A stretch of DNA of 33,276 bases from Bradyrhizobium oropedii (lineage in GTDB: Bacteria > Pseudomonadota > Alphaproteobacteria > Rhizobiales > Xanthobacteraceae): positions 1-33,276 of the forward strand of contig NZ_JACMYO010000088.1 of the NCBI RefSeq assembly GCF_020889685.1, given 5' to 3'. How positions within the stretch are numbered: the stretch's first letter is position 1; every line of letters starts with the position of its first letter. This document shows positions 25,461 through 32,514 of this stretch, one piece after another. The notes beneath the pieces are model-generated. The model was given only the letters and a program-made list of their open reading frames with translations. It had not been told where the DNA came from and did not search any database. Position numbers and translations under genes: made by a program.

Positions 25461-26079
25461 CCCTGTCCTTCATCCGGCTGCGGTGCGCGGCCTGCTTGGC
25501 GCGATTGCCGCAGATCGCCATGCTGCACCACCGGCGCGCCCGCGCCCGCGTGTGATCGGCGAACATCAGCGTGCAGGCCGGGCCCTCGCACGCCTTGATG
25601 TCGGAAAAACTTTCTTCGCAGACGACCTGCGCCATCGCTTCGCCGACCGGCAGCAGCAATGATTCCGCCGAGCGCCAGCGCCGCGTCCGCTCCAGCGCGA
25701 AACCGTCATGGCCGTCGTGGCGATGCGGCACGATCCTGCTGAACGCCTGATCGCTTTCGAGCAGCCGGTTCAGCGGCTCCAATTCCCTGAGCGCCCGGGG
25801 CATCAGCGGCCGGCCCATATGCTTGCGCACGAAGCCGCGGAACCATTCGCGCAGATCGCGGGCCTGATCGGCGACCTCATCGAGCTCGCCCTGCGTCGCG
25901 CGGGCCTTGATCTCGTCGAGCACGTCGGACGGCACCAGCTTCGCCTGTGCGAGCCAGCGCAACAGGCCGTCGCCGTCGGCGATCCAGTCCACCGGCGTAT
26001 CGACCGGGGTCGCGATCGAATTGATGAAATCAAGGCCCAGGCTATCGGCGATGAACATCGCGGGCGGGTGGGATTGCAC
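25453..26079 (-). CDS. CGNR zinc-finger regulator (ABATE domain protein)
   Basis: A 208-residue regulator. The N-terminal ABATE domain begins at MFIADSLGLDFINSIAT, a conserved opening. The C-terminal CGNR zinc finger has CEGPACTLMFADHTRARARR and WCSMAICGNRAKQAAHR, giving four cysteines for zinc and a basic DNA-binding helix. I chose the GTG at 26079, with AGGAGG 7 nt upstream; the longer frame to 26181 overlaps the operators. It is divergent from two alpha/beta hydrolase genes and probably controls them and itself. The last codons and stop are supplied by a palindromic repeat. Confidence 0.88.
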   Translation of the reverse strand: MQSHPPAMFIADSLGLDFINSIATPVDTPVDWIADGDGLLRWLAQAKLVPSDVLDEIKARATQGELDEVADQARDLREWFRGFVRKHMGRPLMPRALRELEPLNRLLESDQAFSRIVPHRHDGHDGFALERTRRWRSAESLLLPVGEAMAQVVCEESFSDIKACEGPACTLMFADHTRARARRWCSMAICGNRAKQAAHRSRMKDRGA

Positions 26080-26117
26080 GGCTGGACCTCCTGGCGGCTC
26101 TTTCGACTTGGTCGGAA

Positions 26118-26148
26118 ATAACCTCCTAAATGCCAGTTGACAAGTTAC
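26118..26148. promoter_or_regulatory. Operator-like palindrome O1 (regulator side)
   Basis: The half-sites are ATAACCTCCTAAAT (26118-26131) and, inverted, GTAACTTGTCAACT (26148-26135), separated by 3 bp. They match each other at about 8-9 of 14 positions. A TTGACA (26137-26142) inside it could be the -35 of the hydrolase promoter. It lies 39 bp upstream of the CGNR gene. Confidence 0.6.
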
Positions 26149-26165
26149 GAACGCTGGATCATAAG
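26137..26165 (+). promoter_or_regulatory. Candidate promoter of the hydrolase genes
   Basis: A consensus TTGACA (26137-26142) is followed after about 17 bp by CATAAG (26160-26165), a weak -10. Transcription would start near the left edge of O2. TAGAAT at 26182-26187 is an alternative -10 without a good -35. Confidence 0.4.
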
Positions 26166-26169
26166 GGCC

Positions 26170-26200
26170 ATAACCTGTCAAATAGAATTTTACAGGTTAC
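26170..26200. promoter_or_regulatory. Operator-like palindrome O2 (hydrolase side)
   Basis: The half-sites are ATAACCTGTCAAAT (26170-26183) and, inverted, GTAACCTGTAAAAT (26200-26187), with a 3-bp spacer. They match at 12 of 14 positions. It has the same geometry as O1 and lies 52 bp from it, about five helical turns. It sits 23 bp upstream of the first hydrolase start. Confidence 0.7.
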
Positions 26201-26223
26201 TACTGCAGACCAGGGAGCGGCCA

Positions 26224-26928
26224 ATGTCGAACAAGGATGTCAGCGTGGTGCTTGCCCATGGCGCATGGGCCGACGGGTCGAGCTGGGCGCGGGTGATCAC
26301 GGCGCTCGACGCCGAAGGCATCACCGCGGTGGCGGCACCGCTGCCGCTGACATCGCTGGCGGACGATGTCGCCGCGCTGAACCGCACGCTGGATCGCGTC
26401 GACGGACCGGTCGTGCTCGTGGGCCATGCCTATGCCGGCGCCGTGATCGCCGAGACCCGCTCGCCGCGCGTCAAGGCGCTGGTCTATGTCGCGGCGCTGG
26501 CGCCCGCCGAGGGCGAGACCGTCGCCGACGTATTCTATCGCCTGCCTCCACATCCGTTCGCGCCAAAGCTCGCACCTGACGCCAACGGCCTGATCTGGCT
26601 GCCCGAGTCCGCCTTCGCATCGGCGTTCGCGCAGGGCGCGCGGGCCGAGGACCTCGCCGTGCTCGCTGCCGTGCAGCGGCCGATTTCGCCGGCCTGCATC
26701 ACCGTGCCGGTCGGCCGTCCGAAGTGGAAGGACGTCCCGAGCTGGTTCCTGGTCGCCGAGGAGGATCGGATGATCGCGCCCGAGACCCAGCGCAGCATGG
26801 CCGCGCGGATGCAGGCAACCGTGCGTTCACATCCGGTCGATCACACGCCGATCGTCACAGCCCCGGCGCACGTCACCGGCATCATTCGGGAAGCAGTCAG
26901 CGCAGTTTCCGCGCGAACCAAGTCCTGA
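26224..26928 (+). CDS. Alpha/beta hydrolase-fold protein lacking the serine nucleophile
   Basis: A 234-residue protein of the small alpha/beta hydrolase group. The oxyanion region is LAHGAWADGSSW (10-21). The nucleophile elbow reads GHAYAG (67-72), so Ala69 replaces the expected Ser of GxSxG. An acid candidate lies in VAEEDRMI and a histidine in PVDHTPI. If there is no other nucleophile, it may be a lyase, cofactor-free enzyme or binding protein rather than an esterase. The ATG at 26224 has GGGAG upstream. It is the first gene of a two-gene unit under the CGNR operator region. Confidence 0.85.
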   Translation: MSNKDVSVVLAHGAWADGSSWARVITALDAEGITAVAAPLPLTSLADDVAALNRTLDRVDGPVVLVGHAYAGAVIAETRSPRVKALVYVAALAPAEGETVADVFYRLPPHPFAPKLAPDANGLIWLPESAFASAFAQGARAEDLAVLAAVQRPISPACITVPVGRPKWKDVPSWFLVAEEDRMIAPETQRSMAARMQATVRSHPVDHTPIVTAPAHVTGIIREAVSAVSARTKS

Positions 26929-26967
26929 TCTCGAACACCACCACACCACGACCACAGGGAGCGACAG

Positions 26968-27822
26968 ATGTCCGAGATCAAGTATCGCACCGCCGATGTC
27001 GACGGCTTCAAGGTGTTCTATCGCGAGGCCGGCTCGCCCGGCGCGCCGAAATTGCTGCTCCTGCACGGCTTCCCGAGCGCGGGACACATGTTCCGGGATC
27101 TGATCCCGCAGCTTTCGGACAAATTCCACATCGTAGCGCCTGACCTGCCCGGCTTCGGCCAGTCCGACATGCCGCCGCGCGACAAGTTCAACTACACCTT
27201 CGACGGCATCGCCGGCGTGATCGATCGCTTCACCGAGGTGATCGGCTTGGATCGCTTCGCGGTCTATGTGTTCGACTATGGCGCGCCGACCGGCTTCCGC
27301 CTCGCGCTCAAGCATCCGGAGCGGATCACGGCGATCATCTCCCAGAACGGCAACGCCTATGAGGAAGGCCTCAGCGACGGCTGGACCCCGATCAAGGCCT
27401 ATTGGCAGGATCCCTCGCAGGAGAACCGCGACGCGCTGCGCGCTTTCCTGACGCCGGAGACGACGCGCTGGCAATACACCCACGGCACATCGGATCCGCA
27501 AGCCGTGTCGCCGGACGGACAGAACCTCGACAATTACTACATGGCCCGTCCCGGCGCGCATGACGTGCAGCTCGACCTGTTCGGCGACTACAAGAGCAAC
27601 GTCGCGCTTTACCCGGCTTTCCAGTCTTACTTCCGCACCCGTCAGCCGCCGTTCCTCGCGGTGTGGGGCAAGAACGACCCGTTCTTCGTGCCGCCGGGTG
27701 CCGAGGCGTTCAAGCGCGACAACCCGAAGGCCGTCGTCAAATTCTTCGACACCGGCCATTTCGCGCTGGAGACGCATGCCGCCGAGATCGCGCAAAGCAT
27801 CCGCGAGTTCCTGAGCCGCTGA
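26968..27822 (+). CDS. Alpha/beta hydrolase with Asp nucleophile (haloalkane dehalogenase/epoxide hydrolase-like)
   Basis: A 284-residue enzyme. HGFPS (33-37) forms the oxyanion turn. The nucleophile elbow is VFDYGAPTGF with Asp103, the residue used by haloalkane dehalogenases and epoxide hydrolases. WGKNDPFF supplies Asp237 and TGHFALE supplies His264, completing the triad. A cap domain lies between about residues 130 and 215. It likely cleaves an epoxide, a carbon-halogen bond or an ester in the cytosol; the substrate is open. The ATG at 26968 follows an AGGGAGCGAC site, 39 bp after the previous gene, so they are probably co-transcribed. Confidence 0.88.
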   Translation: MSEIKYRTADVDGFKVFYREAGSPGAPKLLLLHGFPSAGHMFRDLIPQLSDKFHIVAPDLPGFGQSDMPPRDKFNYTFDGIAGVIDRFTEVIGLDRFAVYVFDYGAPTGFRLALKHPERITAIISQNGNAYEEGLSDGWTPIKAYWQDPSQENRDALRAFLTPETTRWQYTHGTSDPQAVSPDGQNLDNYYMARPGAHDVQLDLFGDYKSNVALYPAFQSYFRTRQPPFLAVWGKNDPFFVPPGAEAFKRDNPKAVVKFFDTGHFALETHAAEIAQSIREFLSR

Positions 27823-27916
27823 CGCGCGCGCCGGCAAGACCTTCGCGAAGGCGGAGGAACTCTTGCCCTGGCTGGAATGTTGGAAAAGCGATGCAATAAC
27901 TCAGGAGGAAACTCGC

Positions 27917-28180
27917 ATGAGAAATCTGTTATTGGCCGGTTTATTGGCGGTAGCCGGTTTCGCTATCGCCACGCCGATCTCCATCGCACCTGCGTCAGCT
28001 CAAGTTGCGGTCGATACGCCGCTCGGCGGCGTGAGGGTGGGTCCCGAGCCGCGTTACTACCGAGACTACGATCGCCCCGCTTATCGCGCCTACGGATACG
28101 ATCGCGGATATCGCGGATGCCGCACCGTTACGATCGAGCGCGACGACGGTTCGGTCCGCAGGGTCCGCCGTTGCGACTAG
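27917..28180 (+). CDS. Small secreted hypothetical protein (87 aa)
   Basis: An 87-residue protein with a signal peptide: RN, then a hydrophobic core LLLAGLLAVAGFAIAT and a cleavage site after PASA (about residue 29). The mature part is short, with GGVRVGPEP and a Tyr/Arg/Asp-rich stretch YYRDYDRPAYRAYGYDRG. It ends in CRTVTIERDDGSVRRVRRC with two cysteines that could form a disulphide. Similar small exported proteins are common in Bradyrhizobium (recalled). The ATG at 27917 has a CAGGAGGAAA site. Function unknown. Confidence 0.8.
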   Translation: MRNLLLAGLLAVAGFAIATPISIAPASAQVAVDTPLGGVRVGPEPRYYRDYDRPAYRAYGYDRGYRGCRTVTIERDDGSVRRVRRCD

Positions 28181-28266
28181 CAGTACCGGACTGGAAGATC
28201 GCCGCCGGCGCTCGCAAGCGCGCCGAGCCGGCTGCCGCAAACAAGCAAGCGGGACCCATCCACTAA

Positions 28267-28286
28267 GGCCGCTGCAGCTGGCGGCC
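28267..28286. terminator. Possible bidirectional terminator
   Basis: GGCCGC (28267-28272) and GCGGCC (28281-28286) pair over an 8-nt loop. It lies between convergent genes but has only a short pyrimidine tail (TCCTTCG), so it is weak. Confidence 0.4.
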
Positions 28287-28321
28287 TCCTTCGTCTCGCA
28301 ATGCTCGGGCTCGTTTGCAGC

Positions 28322-29623
28322 CTACGCCGCCGTGACGCGCCAGATCACGTTGCCGACATCGTCGGCGACCAGCAGCGAACCATCAGGGCCGAGCGCGACG
28401 CCGACCGGGCGGCCGTAGGAGACCTTCTCGTCGGGCGCGAGGAAGCCCGACAGGATGTCGCGCGCCGGCCCCGAGGGACGGCCGTTCTCGAACGGCACGA
28501 ACACCACCCTGTAGCCCGACAGCGTCGAGCGATTCCACGAGCCGTGCTGGCCGATCACCATGCCGTCGGGGAAACCCGGCAACGTGCCCTTGGGCATCCA
28601 GCACAGCCCGAGCGAGGCGGTGTGGCCGCCGAGCGCATAGTCCGGCTGGATCGCCTTGGCGACCATCGCTGGATCCTGCGGCACGCGGTCGTCCACCGTC
28701 TTGCCCCAGTAGCAATAGGGCCAGCCGTAGAAGCCGCCGTCGCGCACCGAGGTCAGATAGTCCGGCGGCGTCTCGTCGCCGATGCCGTCGCGCTCGTTGA
28801 CGACGGTCCACAGCACATTCGTGTTCGGCTCCCATGCGAGCCCGACCGGATTGCGCAGGCCGCCGGCGAAGATGCGGCTGGTGCCGGCTACGAGATCGAG
28901 CTCATAGACGGCGGCGCGGCCTTGCTCGACCTCGAAGCCGCCTTCGGCGATGTTGCTGAGCGAGCCGACGCCGGCATAGAGCTTCTTGCCGTCGGCGCTC
29001 GGCAGCAGGCTGCGCGTCCAGTGCCCGTCGGGCTTGAAGGTGACGAGCTTGCGCCCCTCTGCGGTGATGCGATCGGCACCCGCAGTATAGGGAAACGCGA
29101 CCACGCCGTCGGTGTTGCCGACATAGAAGGTATCGCCGATCAGCGCCATGCCGAACGGCTGGCGCAATCCTTCCATAAAGGCACCGCGGCCTTCGGCGAC
29201 GCCGTCGCCGTCGCGGTCGCGCAGCAGCGTGATGCGGTTGGCACTGACGCCGAGCGCTGCGGCACGCCGCATCGTCGCCTGCATCGCATAGTGGAACACG
29301 CTGCGCGGTGTACCCGCGATCTGCGTTGCCTCCGCGATCAGAACGTCGCCGTTGGGCAGCACGTTGATCCAGCGCGGATGATCGAGCCCGGCCGCGAAGG
29401 CGTTCACCTTGAGTCCGGGCGCTGCGGTCGGGAGCTGGCCCTTGTCCCAGCCCCTTGCGGTCGGCATCTTCAGCGTCGGGATCGCGCCCTGCGACTTTGC
29501 CGCCGGAATCTGCGGCGCGCTGCCCCAGGCGGGCGCGGGCTCGGCGCCCTGCATCCGCCGCCACGCCACGGCACCGGCCCCGATCGCCGCGACGACGCGG
29601 GCAAAAACTCCAGACGTGCTCAT
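28322..29623 (-). CDS. PQQ-dependent sugar dehydrogenase-like protein (sorbosone dehydrogenase family)
   Basis: A 433-residue beta-propeller protein. A short N-terminal hydrophobic segment (about 5-22) suggests export or a membrane anchor. Family motifs are FAAGLDHPRWINVLPNGDVL, ITLLRDRDGDGVAE, GLRQPFGMAL, the GLRNPVGLAWEP repeat, YGWPYCYWG and GQHGSWNRS. These include calcium and PQQ contact regions seen in soluble glucose dehydrogenase relatives. It probably oxidises a sugar or aldehyde in the periplasm, though many family members have no proven activity. The ATG at 29623 has GGGGAAG upstream. It is convergent with the small secreted protein. Confidence 0.85.
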   Translation of the reverse strand: MSTSGVFARVVAAIGAGAVAWRRMQGAEPAPAWGSAPQIPAAKSQGAIPTLKMPTARGWDKGQLPTAAPGLKVNAFAAGLDHPRWINVLPNGDVLIAEATQIAGTPRSVFHYAMQATMRRAAALGVSANRITLLRDRDGDGVAEGRGAFMEGLRQPFGMALIGDTFYVGNTDGVVAFPYTAGADRITAEGRKLVTFKPDGHWTRSLLPSADGKKLYAGVGSLSNIAEGGFEVEQGRAAVYELDLVAGTSRIFAGGLRNPVGLAWEPNTNVLWTVVNERDGIGDETPPDYLTSVRDGGFYGWPYCYWGKTVDDRVPQDPAMVAKAIQPDYALGGHTASLGLCWMPKGTLPGFPDGMVIGQHGSWNRSTLSGYRVVFVPFENGRPSGPARDILSGFLAPDEKVSYGRPVGVALGPDGSLLVADDVGNVIWRVTAA

Positions 29624-29764
29624 GAACTTCCCCTGTTATTCGCGCCTTGATATTGCGCCTTCTTGACGTGCCTTGCCGGCCGCGGCGGCCCGCAGCAGCA
29701 TTCGCATAATGCCGGCCCTGATGACAGTAGTTATACGATCTTCGCAGCCGCCCTCGAATCGGGG

Positions 29765-29842
29765 AGACTGATCGCACGCTCCCTTGTCAGAGCGTTTTCC
29801 TCCCTGAGACCTTGCCCGCCCCGGTCGGCGGGCTTCCTTTTA
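29765..29842 (+). ncRNA. Candidate alpha-r8 (MmgR-like) trans-acting small RNA
   Basis: Three parts are visible. A 5-bp hairpin ACGCT/AGCGT (29776-29795) comes first. A single-stranded TTTCCTCCCT (29796-29805) follows, identical to the UUUCCUCCCU core I recall for the alpha-r8 family. A terminator hairpin GCCCGCC/GGCGGGC (29814-29833) with TTCCTTTT ends it. The CU-rich core is complementary to ribosome-binding sites, as expected of an Hfq-type mRNA regulator. The 5' end is estimated; a clear promoter was not found. In Sinorhizobium MmgR affects polyhydroxybutyrate storage. Confidence 0.55.
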
Positions 29843-29910
29843 CAAAGTGCCCAGCTTGGGCGCGGCTCGCCGTGGGCCGTTATAGCTGGAAACGCATAGC
29901 GGTCCAGCGG

Positions 29911-30985
29911 ATGCATTCGACCGGGCAGAGCCGGCACGCCGATCTCACGGCGCAAGCCCGGACCGCGGCGACCGACGCAGGGCACGTCGGTCCGGAAGGG
30001 AACAACAACGGCACGCTGACCGGCATCTACCCATCCCTGCTATTTCGCCAAGCGTCACGGGCTCGAGAGCCGCTATACCGCGCATGGCTACGTGTTTCCG
30101 GACCACGCCGCGTTCAACCGCGATCATCTGGGCGCCAATGGCAGCGTGTTCGCGACCCATATGGGCATCCCCGACCCCGGCTTCTTCTGCGGCCTGCCGC
30201 CGGAGCAGCGCAACGGCCGGCTGATCTTCACCAAGTCCGGCCGGAATCCGTTGGGCCTCGAGCGCGGCTGGCGTAAGACGATGCCGCCAAAACTGTTCGC
30301 GCTGCTGTTCGACGCGATCGCCGAGGCGCAAGGCAAGACCTGCGGCGCGTTTCCCAGGATCATCGTCGACGTCGCCGAGCGGCATCTCGTCTACCTGAAG
30401 CCAGGCGGCGACCTGTTCAACGTGATCCTGACCCGGCTCGACAACTACACAAGGGGTGTGCGCACTCGCGAGGTCGGTGCAGTGCTCGCCGATTATCCGG
30501 TCGACTTCATCGGCGGCGGCTGGAGCGATCTCGACGTCAGCGGGCGTCCGGCCCGCGTGCTCGGCGCGATGACCTTCGATGCGATGCGCGAAGGCCTCGG
30601 CAGCTATCTCGCCGCGGTCTCACTCAATCCCAACATCGACCTGTCGGTGCATGACCGGGTGTTCTTCGCGCTCGGCGCCGGCACCGTGCCGGTGTTCGAC
30701 GCCAACCGCTTCTCGGCAGCCGAGATGCCGCATCTTGCCCGCTACAGCTTCGGCCAGGACGCGACAAGCATCGCCGCCGCGGTCGAGGCCGTGTTGGCCG
30801 ATCCCGCAAGCGCGCAGGCGGCGACCGCCACCACGATGCGCGAGCTCTATCCGCGCTTCTCGATGCAGCGATCGGTGCAGGACATCCACGAGATCACGAT
30901 GTCGATCGCGGGCGCCGCCGGCGCCAATCTTTTACCCGCCGAGCCGGTGCCGGCAGGCGTCTGCACGCCGAAGCAGGCGGCCTGA
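29911..30985 (+). pseudogene. Frameshifted gene of unknown function (possibly glycosyltransferase-like)
   Basis: The downstream frame is open from about 30037 to 30985 and reads as a well-folded protein. Segments include HPCYFAKRHGLESRYTAHG, FATHMGIPDPGFFCGL, a central VDFIGGGW and SLNPNIDLSVHDRVFFALGAG. The last two resemble the donor-binding end of CgeB-like glycosyltransferases, but this is weak. The preceding codons (from ATG 29911) lie in another frame, with good codon use and the stretch NNNGTLTGIY. Removing one C from CCC at 30030-30032 joins them as TGIYHPCYF. So a one-base insertion probably breaks the gene. A GTG at 30092 could give a 297-residue fragment. No good ribosome site or domain marks a 5' end. 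Confidence 0.6.
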
Positions 30986-31047
30986 TCGCGCGTTGCGTTG
31001 CGCAGGGAAGCTTGCAGTGAGGCATGCGCCGCAAGCTTCGCCACCGC

Positions 31048-31707
31048 TCATAGATCCAGTTGGTCCGTAGCCGGATAGACCACCGTTCCGTCACTCTGGG
31101 CGACGGCGCCTTCGGTGAGGCGGGCAGGCTCCAGACGCCCTTCCCCCATGATGTGAACGACGGTCTCTCCGGACGCGATCAGATAGTCGGCGACGATGCG
31201 GCGGTGGCAGCGCCACCACACCGCTTCCGAGCACATGATCGCGCAGCGCTGCCGGTGGCCCTCGTCGCGCAGATGCTGCAGGCTCGCGTGAAACTGCGGG
31301 GACAGCGCATAATCGGCGTAGTTGTGAAAGCTCTCGTTGCTCCAAAATCCATTGACGGAAGCCGGCACATCTCGCGCCTTGCCGCGGAGCCCGCCGAGAT
31401 CGGCCAGATGCTCATACGAGATGCCGGCGGCCGCCAGCGGCTCCGGGAGCGTGTCCTTGTTGAACTGCGGATTGCTCCGCGACCGCGGCACCGTCCTGAT
31501 GTCGACGACGCGGTCGATCCCGGCTGCGGTGAGGAGGACGACGAAATCCGCGAGACTGCGGTTGGAATGACCGATCGTGAAGAACGGAAGCGCCTCGTCC
31601 TTGCTAGAGCCTGTTCCGATGGAATCGGAACGGGCTCTCGATTCTTGCTTTGACGCGTTTTCTTCACGCGAACCGGTATCCACTTCGCTCGAAAACGCTC
31701 TAGCCAT
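31048..31707 (-). CDS. DUF488 family protein with repeat-derived N-terminus
   Basis: A 219-residue protein. The DUF488 domain begins at FFTIGHSNRSLADFV, followed by VVDIRTVPRSRSNPQF, the HLADLGGLRGKA loop and CSEAVWWRCHRRIVADYL, which holds the conserved Cys and Arg-His pairs. Function is undefined. The normal N-terminus is about 45 residues shorter. No start codon exists between the domain and the RIME-like repeat, so translation must begin in the repeat; I chose the ATG at 31707. That ATG overlaps the stop of the upstream TUDOR-type gene by 8 nt, so coupling is possible. Confidence 0.8.
   Translation of the reverse strand: MARAFSSEVDTGSREENASKQESRARSDSIGTGSSKDEALPFFTIGHSNRSLADFVVLLTAAGIDRVVDIRTVPRSRSNPQFNKDTLPEPLAAAGISYEHLADLGGLRGKARDVPASVNGFWSNESFHNYADYALSPQFHASLQHLRDEGHRQRCAIMCSEAVWWRCHRRIVADYLIASGETVVHIMGEGRLEPARLTEGAVAQSDGTVVYPATDQLDL
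31604..31703. repeat. RIME1-like element (100 bp)
   Basis: The element starts CTAGAGC and ends GCTCTAG. The left half is a hairpin, AGAGCC-GTTCCGAT against ATCGGAAC-GGCTCT. The right half holds the conserved rhizobial sequence with ACGCGTTTTCTTCACGCG and CACTTCGCTCGAAAACGCTCT. It carries the N-terminal codons of DUF488 and the stop codon of the TUDOR gene. Confidence 0.85.
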
Positions 31708-31909
31708 GATGGAGCGCGCTGCCCTTGTGGGCCGCGACATGATCGGTCTTGTCGCTCTTGATCTCGTATTGCGGATCGGCCTCCGAGGCGCGGTGGGTGT
31801 GCCCCTTGTAGTCGAAGTCGCTGGTGTGAACCGCGATGATGGTGCCCGAGACGTGACCGGCCTCGGAATTCCATCTGACGTGATCGCCGACCTTGAATCT
31901 CCTGCTCAT
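31700..31909 (-). CDS. HVA1/DUF2945 TUDOR-domain small protein
   Basis: A 69-residue protein starting MSRRFKVGDHVRWNSEAGHV. It has GTIIAVHTSDFDYKGHTHRAS and PQYEIKSDKTDHVAAHKGSAL, which match the hypervirulence-associated TUDOR (DUF2945) family. In fungi and bacteria these bind unknown ligands; no enzyme activity is known. The ATG at 31909 has an AGGAG site provided by a 14-bp tandem duplication. Its TAG lies within the RIME-like element, and DUF488 starts in overlap. Confidence 0.88.
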   Translation of the reverse strand: MSRRFKVGDHVRWNSEAGHVSGTIIAVHTSDFDYKGHTHRASEADPQYEIKSDKTDHVAAHKGSALHHG

Positions 31910-31924
31910 GATCTCCTGCTCATA
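31897..31924 (-). repeat. 14-bp tandem duplication at the TUDOR gene start (5-codon uORF)
   Basis: ATGAGCAGGAGATC occurs twice in tandem on the minus strand (31924-31911 and 31910-31897). The upstream copy supplies the ribosome site and also an ATG at 31923 that reads five codons (MSRRS) to a TGA overlapping the real ATG at 31909. Confidence 0.6.
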
Positions 31925-32187
31925 ATCTCTTGGTCACGCTCCCGTGGTCACGTTCTCCTGGCCATGTCGCAACCTCCGGCCTGGTCGAGCACCCAGGTCC
32001 CTTATGCCCAGCAAGCAGCATATCGGGCCTGACCTGACCGTCACAACATATCCGGCTTCGTGGCAATCGCCGAAACCGATGCAGGTTCCCGCTGCTCGCG
32101 CTTCGCGGAGCGCCCGCGCCCAAGATTCAGGTTGTATTATATCCTACACACACGTAGATTGCGTATGCGATCAAAAGTGGAGGGGCC
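31925..32187. other. Intergenic region with no supported gene
   Basis: No domain-bearing frame was found. An AT-rich stretch near 32130-32175 probably holds the promoter of the following two-gene operon. Confidence 0.5.
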
Positions 32188-32514
32188 ATGCCGCTGCACC
32201 ATAACGTTGATCCGAATTTTCCCTATGACGGTCCTGATTTCGACGAGTTCCGCATTGCGGAGAATGGATACCTGAGGGCGTCGCGAGATCGCCGCCCCTG
32301 CATCACCTGCGCCCTTTCCAAACTTTGCCAGGCCGGCTTCGAGAAGCAGGTGCATCTCGCCGTTGAAGGAAAGGACCCAAGCCTGACCAAGGACTGCGAG
32401 CTGACCGCAAGCGACCTGACAGCAGAGCGGCTGCTCGCCGGATTGAGCGAAGACGAGATCGCGTTCGTGAAAACCCATATTTCAAGCCTGGCGGAGGAGT
32501 GCGGAAATGGCTGA
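32188..32514 (+). CDS. Cysteine-containing hypothetical protein (108 aa)
   Basis: I do not recognise the family. The 108-residue protein starts MPLHHNVDPNFPYDGPDFDEFR, an acidic aromatic-rich segment. It then has CITCALSKLC (Cys38, Cys41, Cys47), a lone Cys70 and Cys105 near the end. The C-x2-C-x5-C spacing could bind Zn or an iron-sulphur cluster. The second half is acidic and helical (ERLLAGLSEDEIAFVKTH). The ATG at 32188 has GGAGGGG upstream. It overlaps the next gene by 8 nt, so the two proteins are probably made together and may interact. Confidence 0.75.
   Translation: MPLHHNVDPNFPYDGPDFDEFRIAENGYLRASRDRRPCITCALSKLCQAGFEKQVHLAVEGKDPSLTKDCELTASDLTAERLLAGLSEDEIAFVKTHISSLAEECGNG

Noticed and set aside
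28301..29650. 449-codon plus-strand open frame
   Set aside because: It is antisense to the PQQ-type dehydrogenase, which has clear motifs.
32158..32178. TTG-N10-CAA resembling a FixK/FNR box before the two-gene operon
   Set aside because: The total length is 16 bp rather than 14, and the half-sites do not match the consensus symmetrically.
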